Of a stretch of 64,000 nucleotides of DNA, positions 52,229-60,456 are shown in pieces. The notes beneath the pieces are model-generated. The model was given only the letters and a program-made list of their open reading frames with translations. It did not search any database and was not told the origin of the DNA. The translations under genes and the position numbers were made by a program. Each line of letters starts with the position of its first letter. Positions within the stretch are counted from its first letter, which is position 1. The stretch comes from Pirellula sp. (GTDB taxonomy: Bacteria > Planctomycetota > Planctomycetia > Pirellulales > PNKZ01). The DNA is taken from contig PNKZ01000004.1 of the NCBI GenBank assembly GCA_013822735.1, positions 248,001 through 312,000 of the forward strand. Direction: 5' to 3'.

Positions 52229-54196
52229 ATGCCCAACAACTACTTACTCATTTCCAAGGTCATGCGACCCCTGACTTCGCTCGCTTGCTGCTTGGTAACC
52301 GTAACGATCGCAAGCGCCGCTGCCGCGGCCGCTCCCGAATTGTCGACGCCGTCGTCCGTGCAGTCGCTGATCTCCACCGCGCCCGAGCCGGTCTTGGTCG
52401 ATCGCTGGGGTGTCGAACATCTTTGGTCGACCGAGCTCACCACATTTGCCGAAGGGCGCGCTCGCGCCTACGTCGTCGTCTTTCTCGACGTCAACTGCCC
52501 GATTGTCACGCGCCAAGCGCTGACGCTCCGAGACCTGGCGAAGCGCTACGAGAAATCCCAAGTTCAATTCCTGGGCATCTATTCCAACGCCGGGCTCGCA
52601 CGCATGGATATGGCGGCGCATAAGCAGAAGCTCGATCTGCCGTTCCCCGTCTTCCTCGACGCGGGCGGACATCTCGCGCGCCTGCTCAAGGCTCGGGCCA
52701 CGCCGGAAGCGTATCTGCTCGACGAGAACCTCGCCGTAAAATACCACGGCATGATTGACGACTCCGGCTGGAAGAAAGTACCCGGCGCTAAAACCCGCGA
52801 CTACTTAGTCGAAGCGGTTGATGCGCTGCTCGCCGGCAAGCCGATGGTGGCTGCGACGCGCGCTCAAGGATGCGAACTCCAATTGCCGCCGCTCGAGAAA
52901 AAGCTCCCGGCCAAACTGCTCACCTACCACGACGACGTCGCTCCGATTATCTACAAGCGTTGCGTCAGTTGCCACTTCCCCGGGGGCATCGGCCCTTTTG
53001 CCCTCGATACGTTCGAGAGCATTCGTGACGAAGCGGCGACGATTCGTCGCGAAGTCGAGTATCAGCGGATGCCGCCCTGGCACGCCGACACGAAACGGGG
53101 CCACGCGATTGAAAACATCAAGGCCCTGACGACGGAAGAACGTCGCACTTTCATCGAATGGCTCGACCAAGGTTTGGCGCGCCAGAAGCAAGGAGAACCG
53201 GACTGGCTGGTCGCGGGAACGCCGCCGAAGGAGCCCCTGCCGCTGCCGCATGTGGCCGGTCCGGGCGAGTTTACCATCGGCGACGGTCGGCCCGACTACG
53301 TCGCTCGCATGCCGAAACCGTTTCTGGTGAAGGCTTCGCAGGTCGTCGAATACCAGTACTTCTGGGTTCCCAACGATGCGACGGAAGATCGCTACGTGCA
53401 AGCTATCGAACTGTTGCCGGGCAATCGCCGCGTCGTGCATCACATGCAGGCCTTTATGATTGATAAGCGACAGCGCCCCGCGGACCTTTCGAAGCAACTT
53501 TCCGGCCCGATGATGATGGCCAAGCTCAACGGTTACGGCGGCAAAGATAGCTGGCGCATCGGCAGCTACACGCCGGGCGACCACTACGCCGCACGCACCT
53601 ACGCGCCGGACGAAGGGGTGTATTTCCCGGCCGGTTACGATCTGGTATTCGAGCTGCACTACTCGCCGATTGACGAAGATGCATACGACCAATCGTCGGT
53701 GGGGATCGTGTGGCGCAAAGACCCGAACCCGCCGGCGAAGATCATCGCCGATCAGTTGTTCGTCGGCACGCGCAGCATCGAGGTCGCGCCGCACGATCCG
53801 CATCAGCCGGTCGAGTGCCTGCCGTACTTCAAACAGAACGTGCTGTTGATCGACATTCGTCCGCACATGCACTTGCGCGGCGGCGACACGGAAGTATATG
53901 CCGTCTTCCCGGACGGTCGCCAAGAGTTGCTCGTGGCGACTCCGGCCTTCGACTTCAATTGGCAGCGTCGATACGTGTTTCAAGAGCCGGTTCGATTGCC
54001 CGCCGGTTCGACATTACGCTTCGTCGGACATTGGGACAATTCCCGGCTCAACCCGAACAATCCGGATGCGAGCCGAATCGTCTTGTTCGGCGAAGAGAGC
54101 TTTGACGAAATGGCCAACCTCGGAGTGACGTACCGCATTGACGAAGAAGCGGAACGCACGGCGACGCGACGCGTATCGGCGCCGGTACCGAAATAA
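52229..54196 (+). CDS. Redoxin-cytochrome c-copper monooxygenase (PHM-like) fusion protein
   Basis: The protein has 655 residues with a signal peptide (SLACCLVTVTIASAAAAAA). ATG at 52262, preceded by AAGG, is an alternative start. Residues about 60-205 are a thioredoxin-like AhpC/redoxin domain with a single Cys in DVNCPIVTR. A heme c attachment motif CVSCH is at 245-249 (RCVSCHFPGGIGPF). Residues about 340-640 resemble copper type II ascorbate-dependent monooxygenases, with metal-type His in VVHHMQAF (His404, His405), ELHYSP, and RPHMHLRG (His546, His548). The three parts suggest a periplasmic redox enzyme that oxidises a substrate at copper. The substrate and electron path are not known from the sequence. 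Confidence 0.85.
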   Translation: MPNNYLLISKVMRPLTSLACCLVTVTIASAAAAAAPELSTPSSVQSLISTAPEPVLVDRWGVEHLWSTELTTFAEGRARAYVVVFLDVNCPIVTRQALTLRDLAKRYEKSQVQFLGIYSNAGLARMDMAAHKQKLDLPFPVFLDAGGHLARLLKARATPEAYLLDENLAVKYHGMIDDSGWKKVPGAKTRDYLVEAVDALLAGKPMVAATRAQGCELQLPPLEKKLPAKLLTYHDDVAPIIYKRCVSCHFPGGIGPFALDTFESIRDEAATIRREVEYQRMPPWHADTKRGHAIENIKALTTEERRTFIEWLDQGLARQKQGEPDWLVAGTPPKEPLPLPHVAGPGEFTIGDGRPDYVARMPKPFLVKASQVVEYQYFWVPNDATEDRYVQAIELLPGNRRVVHHMQAFMIDKRQRPADLSKQLSGPMMMAKLNGYGGKDSWRIGSYTPGDHYAARTYAPDEGVYFPAGYDLVFELHYSPIDEDAYDQSSVGIVWRKDPNPPAKIIADQLFVGTRSIEVAPHDPHQPVECLPYFKQNVLLIDIRPHMHLRGGDTEVYAVFPDGRQELLVATPAFDFNWQRRYVFQEPVRLPAGSTLRFVGHWDNSRLNPNNPDASRIVLFGEESFDEMANLGVTYRIDEEAERTATRRVSAPVPK

Positions 54197-54223
54197 CACG
54201 GACGATCGGTTCGTCAACTTCAG

Positions 54224-54241
54224 TTTTTGGCCGGCCAAAAA
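54224..54241. repeat. Perfect 18-base palindrome TTTTTGGCC/GGCCAAAAA
   Basis: Located 27 bases after the stop of the fusion protein gene. Transcripts of both strands can form a seven-pair stem, but no T-run follows, so it is only a possible bidirectional terminator. Confidence 0.5.
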
Positions 54242-54298
54242 TCGCCTGGAGATCGACTTCTCACGTTGCTAATGTGACGAGTTGATCTTTGGCAAATT

Positions 54299-54401
54299 GT
54301 AGTCCGCCACTCCGTGGCGGAAGAGGATGTAGCGCCGTTGTGCGCAATGGCCTTCGGCATCCATTGTGTGCGCTCATTTCCGCCGCAGAGCGGCGGACTA
54401 C
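54299..54401. repeat. Palindromic intergenic repeat, GTAGTCCGCC type
   Basis: The ends are GTAGTCCGCC (54299) and GGCGGACTAC (54392-54401), exact complements. Each arm contains a smaller hairpin (CCGCCACTCCGTGGCGG on the left, CCGCCGCAGAGCGGCGG on the right). The centre also has inverted GCGCAATGG and CCATTG. It resembles non-autonomous palindromic elements (MITE or REP-like); no transposase is present. Confidence 0.7.
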
Positions 54402-54456
54402 TTGGACGTAAGTCGCCGTTCGATTTCCGCACTTACGTTAACGGTCGTACTCGGCC

Positions 54457-54484
54457 TGCGCAGATAGCTTGAGTTATCTACGCA
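54457..54484. repeat. Palindromic repeat, imperfect copy A
   Basis: The 28-base unit TGCGCAGATA...TATCTACGCA has a few mismatches and matches the perfect palindrome 50 bases downstream. Confidence 0.6.
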
Positions 54485-54506
54485 CAACCCCAAAACCCAC
54501 AAGGGG

Positions 54507-54534
54507 TGCGCAGATAACTCGAGTTATCTGCGCA
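54507..54534. repeat. Palindromic repeat, perfect copy B (28 bases)
   Basis: TGCGCAGATAACTC followed by its exact complement GAGTTATCTGCGCA; a perfect, loopless 28-base palindrome. Copy A lies exactly 50 bases upstream. Confidence 0.75.
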
Positions 54535-54598
54535 GCGCCAAAACGAGAATTGACGTAAGTCGCGCAAGCGAATCGACACTTACGTCGATTCGTCGAGT

Positions 54599-54672
54599 CT
54601 GTAGGGAACGCCCTCTGTGGCGTTCCGTGACTTGCGTTGTGCTCCGAACGCCACAAAGGGCGTTCCCTACAG
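54599..54672. repeat. Inverted repeat element, CTGTAGGGAACGCC type (27-base arms)
   Basis: The left arm 54599-54625 starts CTGTAGGGAACGCCCTCTGT; the right arm 54646-54672 is its reverse complement with one mismatch and 20 bases between them. It ends inside, or at the stop of, the OYE-family gene at 54673. The hairpin could terminate transcription of that gene, or be a small MITE. Confidence 0.75.
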
Positions 54673-56124
54673 TTACTCCGTTTTAAGACCTTCCTTCACG
54701 CGACGCACTTCCGCCGCCTCGGGCATTTGCTTGTAGAACGGATCCAGCGGATAGCAGCCGGAGACGATGCCGTTGCGAGGCGCGGTCGTGCAATCGCTGA
54801 ACGTGCGGCAGACTTTCTTCCGCGCGAGTTCGCCGCTCGCCAGACAATCGGCCGGCATGTCGGGATACGAGAGCACCATGCGTCCGAGCCCGACGCTGTC
54901 GATCCAGCCTTGGCGGACCACGGCCTGCGCCGCGTGCGGCAGGTAGTCCTGGAGATACGAGTAGCCGGTACCGACCAGCGGCAGGGACGGAACTGCTTCC
55001 TTGCAGAGCTTTGCGACATGAATCTGTCGGGCGACGCCGACCAGCGGATCTTCCGGCGGTTGATAGCCGTCGCTCGGCGGAAAGATCGCAGGTCGTTGGA
55101 TGTGCGGATTGTAGTAGGGGCTGCCGCACGAAATGTTGACGGTCGCCACGCCCGCGGCTTGCAGCATTCGTAACAACTCGAACGTTTCCGCGAGATCGTA
55201 AGCAAGCGGATTATCGGCCGCGGAACCGAAGCCGTACTGATACGGCAGGTCCCGCGAGAAATCCATTGGTTGGCCGATTTCACGACTCGTTTGATACGGC
55301 ACGAAATCGAACGCACTCAGCCGCACGCCGATGAGCAACTTCGGACACTCCGCGCGAATGCGACCGATGACCGTTCGCAAGACGAGGGACCGGCCGTCGA
55401 GATCGCCGCCGAACTTACCGGGTCGCACGCGGGCACTGAGAAACTCGTGCAGGAGATAGCCGTGACAAGCCTTCACATCGACGAACTGATAGCCGACGTC
55501 GTACGCCAGCTTGGCTGCCGCGACGTAATGGTCGATCAAACGTTCCAAGTCGGAATCGGTCCAGACGAGCGACTGATCGTCGGGAGCGATTCCAAATTTC
55601 TTGTCGAGCAGCGGATGGTGATAGGCAATGCGCGGTTCCAACGCTTTGGTATTCGGGCGCGAGAAGCGGCCGGAGTGCGTGAGTTGCAAACCGAGCAACA
55701 GGTCGTCGGTCGTGCCGAATGTGGAACGGTGGGCAGTCAGGAGCTCGTCGCGAAGGGCCGCGATGCCGGATTTGTTTGACGAGGTCGCGAGCGTCTGGCG
55801 CGGGTTGGCTCGGCCGTCGGGTTGGACTGCGGCCGCCTCGCCGCCCCAAATAAGTTTCGCGCCGCTCAACCCGAAATGCTTCCACCGCCGCAACGTCAGC
55901 GGCGACGGCGACCCGTCGCGTTCGGCGTCCCAACCTTCCATCGGATGGATGCACCAACGATTGCCGACGCGAAAGCCGGCAACGTCGAGCGGCGCAGCCA
56001 GCGGCGAACCTTGGTCGGCCGTGAGGATTTCATCGTCGAGAGGAATATCGAGGGAGAGGTCGGCGAGGCGCTCGCGGAGCGCGGCAACCGTTTTCAATTG
56101 AGCGATCTTGGTGTAACTGGACAC
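54673..56124 (-). CDS. NADH:flavin oxidoreductase (old yellow enzyme family)
   Basis: I place the start at GTG 56124 (VSSYTKIAQLKTVAALRERL), giving 483 residues. The frame is open to 56256, but that would overlap the divergent SRAP gene and its leader. It is a TIM-barrel FMN enzyme: the N-terminal FMN phosphate site region (PLAAPLDVAGFRVGNRWCIH), QLTHSGRFSRP, the family signature FVDVKACHGYLLHEFLSAR near the barrel centre, and VGTGYSYLQDYLPHAAQAVV at the C-terminal FMN site. The C-terminal tail carries extra Cys (CLASGELARKKVCRTFSDC), which recalls the iron-sulfur-binding OYE subgroup. It reduces enones or related substrates with NAD(P)H; the physiological substrate is unknown. Confidence 0.88.
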   Translation of the reverse strand: MSSYTKIAQLKTVAALRERLADLSLDIPLDDEILTADQGSPLAAPLDVAGFRVGNRWCIHPMEGWDAERDGSPSPLTLRRWKHFGLSGAKLIWGGEAAAVQPDGRANPRQTLATSSNKSGIAALRDELLTAHRSTFGTTDDLLLGLQLTHSGRFSRPNTKALEPRIAYHHPLLDKKFGIAPDDQSLVWTDSDLERLIDHYVAAAKLAYDVGYQFVDVKACHGYLLHEFLSARVRPGKFGGDLDGRSLVLRTVIGRIRAECPKLLIGVRLSAFDFVPYQTSREIGQPMDFSRDLPYQYGFGSAADNPLAYDLAETFELLRMLQAAGVATVNISCGSPYYNPHIQRPAIFPPSDGYQPPEDPLVGVARQIHVAKLCKEAVPSLPLVGTGYSYLQDYLPHAAQAVVRQGWIDSVGLGRMVLSYPDMPADCLASGELARKKVCRTFSDCTTAPRNGIVSGCYPLDPFYKQMPEAAEVRRVKEGLKTE

Positions 56125-56254
56125 GGCGGAATGGGCTCTGCGAGGAGACGGTGGTATGCGAATCGAGATATTGTAGCGAACGAAAAGCCTCTCTGCGCGG
56201 AGCTGATATAATGGAAACAAGCCGGAAAACGGCCGATTATAGGGGAGTGAGTTC

Positions 56255-56965
56255 ATGTGCGGTCGCTATACATTGCGCACCGCGCCGCAGGAGGTCGCGG
56301 CGCAGTTGGATCTATTCGTGCCGCCGCCGATCGGGCCGCGATACAACATCGCCCCTTCGCAGCAGATTGGCGCGGTGACGGCGCAACTCGATACAGATGG
56401 CCGAGCCGTGCGGCATTGGCGTGAGTTTTCTTGGGGCTTGCTGCCGGGTTGGGCGGAAAGTTCCGCGGGGACACAACGCCCCATCAACGCACGGAGCGAG
56501 ACGGCCGCGAGCAAGCCGACATTTCGCGAAGCCTTTCGTCGGCGGCGCTGCTTGATTCCGGCCGACGGATACTACGAATGGCAAGCGACGGGGCGCGAAA
56601 AGCAACCGTACTTCTTCTCGCTTCGCGACCAGCCCCTCTTCGCGTTCGCGGGCTTGTATGAGCATTGGGAAGGACCGCAGGGGAGAGACGCCGGCGAGGT
56701 GATCGACTCATGCACGATTCTGACGACGGAAGCGAACGAGATGATGCGAGAGTTTCACGACCGGATGCCGGTGATCTTGGAACCGCGCGATTATGGGGCT
56801 TGGCTTGACCCGACGTGCGAAGATGCCGACGCCGTGTCGCCTTTGTGCCGGTCGCTCCCGAGCGAGCGAATGCAGCATTGGGCCGTATCTCAGCGGGTAA
56901 ACAGCCCGAAACGGGACGATGCCGAATGCTTACGGCGTTCGGAAGTGCGGCGACTGTTCGACTGA
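56255..56965 (+). CDS. yedK: SRAP / SOS response-associated peptidase family protein (YedK / HMCES)
   Basis: The protein has 236 residues starting Met-Cys2-Gly-Arg-Tyr. Cys2 becomes N-terminal after Met removal and forms a covalent thiazolidine bond with abasic sites in single-stranded DNA. Other active-site residues are visible: Asn31 in PRYNIAPSQ, Asn78 in INARSET, Glu108 in GYYEW and His168 in FHDRMPVIL. Length is normal for the family. The protein shields abasic sites during replication. It is divergently transcribed from the OYE gene across about 130 bases. Confidence 0.95.
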   Translation: MCGRYTLRTAPQEVAAQLDLFVPPPIGPRYNIAPSQQIGAVTAQLDTDGRAVRHWREFSWGLLPGWAESSAGTQRPINARSETAASKPTFREAFRRRRCLIPADGYYEWQATGREKQPYFFSLRDQPLFAFAGLYEHWEGPQGRDAGEVIDSCTILTTEANEMMREFHDRMPVILEPRDYGAWLDPTCEDADAVSPLCRSLPSERMQHWAVSQRVNSPKRDDAECLRRSEVRRLFD

Positions 56966-57073
56966 CCGCTTCGGTGACGTCGCCGGCCTTGCCGGCAGTT
57001 GGCGTGCGTCGACTTGTCGCCTTGAGCGGCATCCGATACTCTTCGCGGCCCCGAGATTCCTTTCGAGTGCGCC

Positions 57074-58120
57074 ATGCGACGCCTGACAACTACCACTGTG
57101 CTGCTCGTCACGGCTTGGTCGGCGATGTGCGCCGCTCCGGGCTGTTCGCGGCAACGGCCGTATTCGCTCGGCGCGGCGTCGCAATATCATACATCGCCGA
57201 AGCTCGTGGCGATGACGACGCCGCAGATCGAACGAGGCAAACCCAGACCAGTGCTCGACTCGGTCGGCTGGGTGATCGGCATTCCGGGCAAGATCGTGCT
57301 CTGGGATCGGCGGATCGACAACCATCGCGTATCGCCGGCGACGGAGACGGCCGTCGCGGAATACTTGGCGGCGAACGAACTCAGCGGCGTGAAGGTCCGC
57401 GTGAATCAGTACGCGCCGATGGAGGAATGGCGACGGCTACGGGCGAATCAGTCCGTCGGCTGGGGCTGGCGCTACACGTTCGGCACGTTCTCATGGCTCG
57501 GCTACACGATTTTTCCCGGCCGCATTTGGGGCGGCGACAACTACAATCCGTACACGAACACGCTCAGTCTCTTTAGCGACGTGCCCGCCGTGGCGCTTCA
57601 CGAAGGAGGACACGCCAAAGATTTTTCGCGGCGAACGTATCCGGGCACCTATGCAGCGATCTATGCGTTGCCGGTCGTCCCTCTTTGGCACGAAGGGGTG
57701 GCCACACGCGACGCGCTCGGCTACTTACGCGAATTTGGCTCCGCTGAAGAGGAACGGGAAGCGTACACGCTGCTCTATCCGGCGTACGGAACGTATGTGG
57801 GAGGAGCCGTAGGCGATGTGATACCGGGAGTCGGCTTGGCGGCTTATTGCGCCGCGGTGGCCGGCGGACATGTGGCGGGGCGTGTGAAGGCGTCACGCAT
57901 TGAGCCGCGCGAACGGATGTCGCCCCGGAGCGATTGGACCGGCCTGTCGACCATGCTGCCGCCGAGGACCGTGCCGCCGGATGCAGAATACGCGGCGCAA
58001 GAGTCGGCGCGTGCCGGTCGGTCGCTCTTGAACGAGGAGCCATTTTCCGAAGGCGCCGGCCCTACACCTTTTCCCGCCGAAGAGCTTCAGGCAAGCGGAC
58101 CGACGGCGGCCGCGCCCTAG
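57074..58120 (+). CDS. Putative lipoprotein with HEGGH metalloprotease-like motif
   Basis: The protein has 348 residues with a lipoprotein-type signal (LLVTAWSAMCAAPGCSRQ, Cys24). A conserved core around residues 95-230 contains ALHEGGHAKDF, with His176, Glu177 and His180 in HExxH spacing, followed by REAYTLLYP about 53 residues later, which could supply a third ligand. Before it lies GYTIFPGRIWGGDNYNPYTN. The C-terminal 70 residues are disordered. The HExxH motif and extracytoplasmic location suggest a zinc peptidase, but I do not recognise an established peptidase family and the motif alone is not proof. Confidence 0.7.
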   Translation: MRRLTTTTVLLVTAWSAMCAAPGCSRQRPYSLGAASQYHTSPKLVAMTTPQIERGKPRPVLDSVGWVIGIPGKIVLWDRRIDNHRVSPATETAVAEYLAANELSGVKVRVNQYAPMEEWRRLRANQSVGWGWRYTFGTFSWLGYTIFPGRIWGGDNYNPYTNTLSLFSDVPAVALHEGGHAKDFSRRTYPGTYAAIYALPVVPLWHEGVATRDALGYLREFGSAEEEREAYTLLYPAYGTYVGGAVGDVIPGVGLAAYCAAVAGGHVAGRVKASRIEPRERMSPRSDWTGLSTMLPPRTVPPDAEYAAQESARAGRSLLNEEPFSEGAGPTPFPAEELQASGPTAAAP

Positions 58121-58313
58121 CTTCGGCAACGCGCTCGGTGCGGCGAAATGCCGCGTTTCATGCTGAATGCGCCCCTGATAGAAATTTCTCAGGAAAAAGT
58201 TTCGGCGCTAGAACCAAACGGCTAGAATCCGCGTCGATGACGGCGGCGGTTAAACATTCCGCAAGGATTCGCCGTAGATTCCGTTTGCAAGCACCTGTGG
58301 AAACGCTGCACTA

Positions 58314-60137
58314 ATGTTTGGCTCATGTCGCACGATGCGCTTCCGAGTCGTCCATCAACGCGGCCCAGGTCGCACGGCATTTACGCTGCTGGAAGTGCTG
58401 ATCGCATTGACGATCACGCTGATTTTGCTGGGGACGGCGGCAGAACTCTTCAAACGCGTCACCGAAGGAATCACGAATAGTCGTTCCGTCATGGAGTTGC
58501 ACGATCAACTCCGACACGCCAAGCATCGCTTAATACTCGACCTACGCGGTACCACGGCGCCGACCGTGCCGCCGTTGTCGCCGGAGATGCATCTCGGTTA
58601 CTTCGAGTATGTCGAAGGGCCGCGGGTCGCGTATTCGCAGATTGCGACGAACAGCGTCGGCGGAGACATCGGCGAGAACCTTTCGGGCGGCACGTCGAAC
58701 CAGGTCGTCAATTCGATCATGGGAGACGTCGACGACATACTCATGTTTACGACGACAAGCTACGACGACAAGTTCAACGGACGAGCCGGCGTACGAAACG
58801 GCGTAAATTACGCCATCAAATCACGTCACGCCGAAGTGGCTTGGTTTCTGCGCCGCACCACGGGAGTTACTTCCGTTCGCAACGACGGCCGGGCGGAGTA
58901 CTACACGCTCTATCGTCGACAATTCGTAGTACTGCCCAACGCGGTTGTCTTCGGCAGCCTCGACTATGCCGGCACGGACCTATCGCTGAAACCGGAAGGT
59001 GGCAACTACGACAACCGAGCGCTGCCGAAAAACTTGGCGACCAATCGGAATGCGCTTGACCCTCGCAACCGCAGTAATAGTCTTGGCGACCTCACGAAAC
59101 GAGAGAACCGCTCGTTGCATCAGCCGGTACTTTGGCCTTATGAAATGGTTTATGTGGCCCCCGCGTTTACGGGGAGCGCCATCTATAATCCGGCGTTAGC
59201 TCGCGGCTCGCCCACCGAACTTTCGCTGCCGACACTAGCCGACCAAACACACGCGGACTTCCCGTTGCCGACGCAAGAAAAGGCCTCCGGTACGGGTGTT
59301 TACGTGCCCAAGACGATTTTCACGCCGACGCCGCCGCCGGGCTACGCCATTCAAGGAATCGGCACTCGCAGCAGCGGGTTTGCAGGCGGATCGCGCCAAG
59401 GGAGCGACATCATTCTTACCAACGTGGTGAGCTTCGACGTGAAGGCTTGGGATCCGGGTGCGCCGGTCTTTCGCGCTACCCCGCCTCCCTCTAATACCGC
59501 AGGCGCCGGCGTGGTCGTGCCGGGAGACGCGGGATTTGTACGAGCCCTGGACCGATTCAACGGCGCGCCGACGACCGCGGAGTTGCAACCGGTGGCATTT
59601 GGCGCATTCGCCGACCTCGCCTATATGGCGACGGAATCACCGAACTTCGACACCCTTACGGGCACGTCTGTCGTCAGCCGCTATCGCACATACATGGATC
59701 CGCTCAATCCGGCAACTGTTTCTGCACTTCAAAGGCTGGAGCGTGGCGCGGTGTTTAATAGTAAATGCCGAATGCCGCGCGCGCACTTCGGCTGTCCGAG
59801 CGAAGGGCCGCTTTCTAAAAACCCGTATGCGAACACACGACAACTCGCACCCAACGTTTGGGACACTTGGTCGACTCATTACGAGTACGACGGTATCGAC
59901 AATGACCGCGACGGCGCCATCGATGAGTTCACGAACGGCGCCGACGACAACGGGAACGGCCTAGTCGACGAACCCAACATCCCGACCTCATACGGCGCAC
60001 TCAGCACAGGCGAACAAGAGGCGCCACCGCCGTATCGCTGGCCGCTACGTGGAATCAAGATCACGCTGCGCGTCGTCGAACACGACAGCAAACAGGTGCG
60101 CGAAGTCACCGTCGTGCATGAGTTCGTGCCGCTTTAA
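58314..60137 (+). CDS. Large type II/IV pseudopilin-like protein with calcium-loop-like tail
   Basis: The protein has 607 residues, with ATG at 58335 as an alternative. The N-terminus is a type IV prepilin signature: RTAFTLLEVLIALTITLILL, with Phe and Glu5 after the cleavage point. The body is a long extracytoplasmic domain far larger than the usual 150-200 residues. Near the C-terminus an Asp/Asn-rich stretch (YDGIDNDRDGAIDEF, then DDNGNGLVDEP) resembles calcium-binding DxDxDG loops. It ends with a strand-rich region (ITLRVVEHDSKQVREVTVVH). It probably inserts in the inner membrane as a GspJ-like minor pseudopilin. No other T2SS gene is nearby, so the machine lies elsewhere. Confidence 0.85.
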   Translation: MFGSCRTMRFRVVHQRGPGRTAFTLLEVLIALTITLILLGTAAELFKRVTEGITNSRSVMELHDQLRHAKHRLILDLRGTTAPTVPPLSPEMHLGYFEYVEGPRVAYSQIATNSVGGDIGENLSGGTSNQVVNSIMGDVDDILMFTTTSYDDKFNGRAGVRNGVNYAIKSRHAEVAWFLRRTTGVTSVRNDGRAEYYTLYRRQFVVLPNAVVFGSLDYAGTDLSLKPEGGNYDNRALPKNLATNRNALDPRNRSNSLGDLTKRENRSLHQPVLWPYEMVYVAPAFTGSAIYNPALARGSPTELSLPTLADQTHADFPLPTQEKASGTGVYVPKTIFTPTPPPGYAIQGIGTRSSGFAGGSRQGSDIILTNVVSFDVKAWDPGAPVFRATPPPSNTAGAGVVVPGDAGFVRALDRFNGAPTTAELQPVAFGAFADLAYMATESPNFDTLTGTSVVSRYRTYMDPLNPATVSALQRLERGAVFNSKCRMPRAHFGCPSEGPLSKNPYANTRQLAPNVWDTWSTHYEYDGIDNDRDGAIDEFTNGADDNGNGLVDEPNIPTSYGALSTGEQEAPPPYRWPLRGIKITLRVVEHDSKQVREVTVVHEFVPL

Positions 60138-60178
60138 CGCAAGTGATGTGGCTTTCAGGTCGCTTGCGATCTCCAAAG

Positions 60179-60265
60179 CGGATGGGGTGGGATTCGAACC
60201 CACGTTACGATTGCTCGTAAAACGGTTTTCAAGACCGTCGCGATCGTCCACTCCGCCACCCATCC
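60179..60265 (-). tRNA. tRNA-Ser (anticodon UGA)
   Basis: On the minus strand the RNA starts GGATGGGTGGCGGAGTGG and pairs with a 3' CCCATCC acceptor end with discriminator G. The anticodon loop is CTTGAAA, giving anticodon TGA. The long variable arm TTACGA-GCAA-TCGTAA marks a class II serine tRNA. The T-arm GGGTTCGAATCCC is standard. CCA is not encoded. It lies 41 bases after the pseudopilin gene, on the opposite strand. Confidence 0.95.
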
Positions 60266-60444
60266 GGCTGCTCGAGCCCGCTTGGCCGCGGTGCACAATT
60301 GAGCTTCGGCACAATGCGGCAGGTCGAGACTTTCAACAATAACGGGACCTGCGGCGCTCTGTCAATTCGATCGTAGCGAAGGGTTGAGGCGACGGTTACC
60401 ATATCCGTCACGGGACTTGCCCACGTTCGGCCGAGATTTGCCTC

Positions 60445-60450
60445 AGGAGA
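60445..60450 (+). promoter_or_regulatory. Ribosome binding site of the Gfo/Idh/MocA gene
   Basis: AGGAGA six bases upstream of ATG at 60457, fixing that start just before the Tat-type signal. Confidence 0.6.
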
Positions 60451-60456
60451 ATCGCC

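Larger units (their letters stand above)
54197..54672. other. 476-base spacer made almost wholly of palindromic repeats
   Basis: The spacer contains, in order, the 18-base palindrome, the GTAGTCCGCC element, two copies of the 28-base palindrome and the 27-base-arm element. In between, ACTTACGT and ACGTAAGT words recur in both orientations and CGAATCGAC pairs with GTCGATTCG near 54,570-54,593. No gene is supported. Confidence 0.65.

Noticed and set aside
52805-53983. 392-codon minus-strand frame opposite the redoxin-monooxygenase fusion
   Set aside because: Shadow; the plus strand carries CVSCH and HMHLRG motifs.
54457-54534. Two evenly spaced palindromes resembling a two-repeat CRISPR array
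   Set aside because: Only two copies, one degenerate, 22 bases between them and no cas gene; better read as palindromic intergenic repeats.
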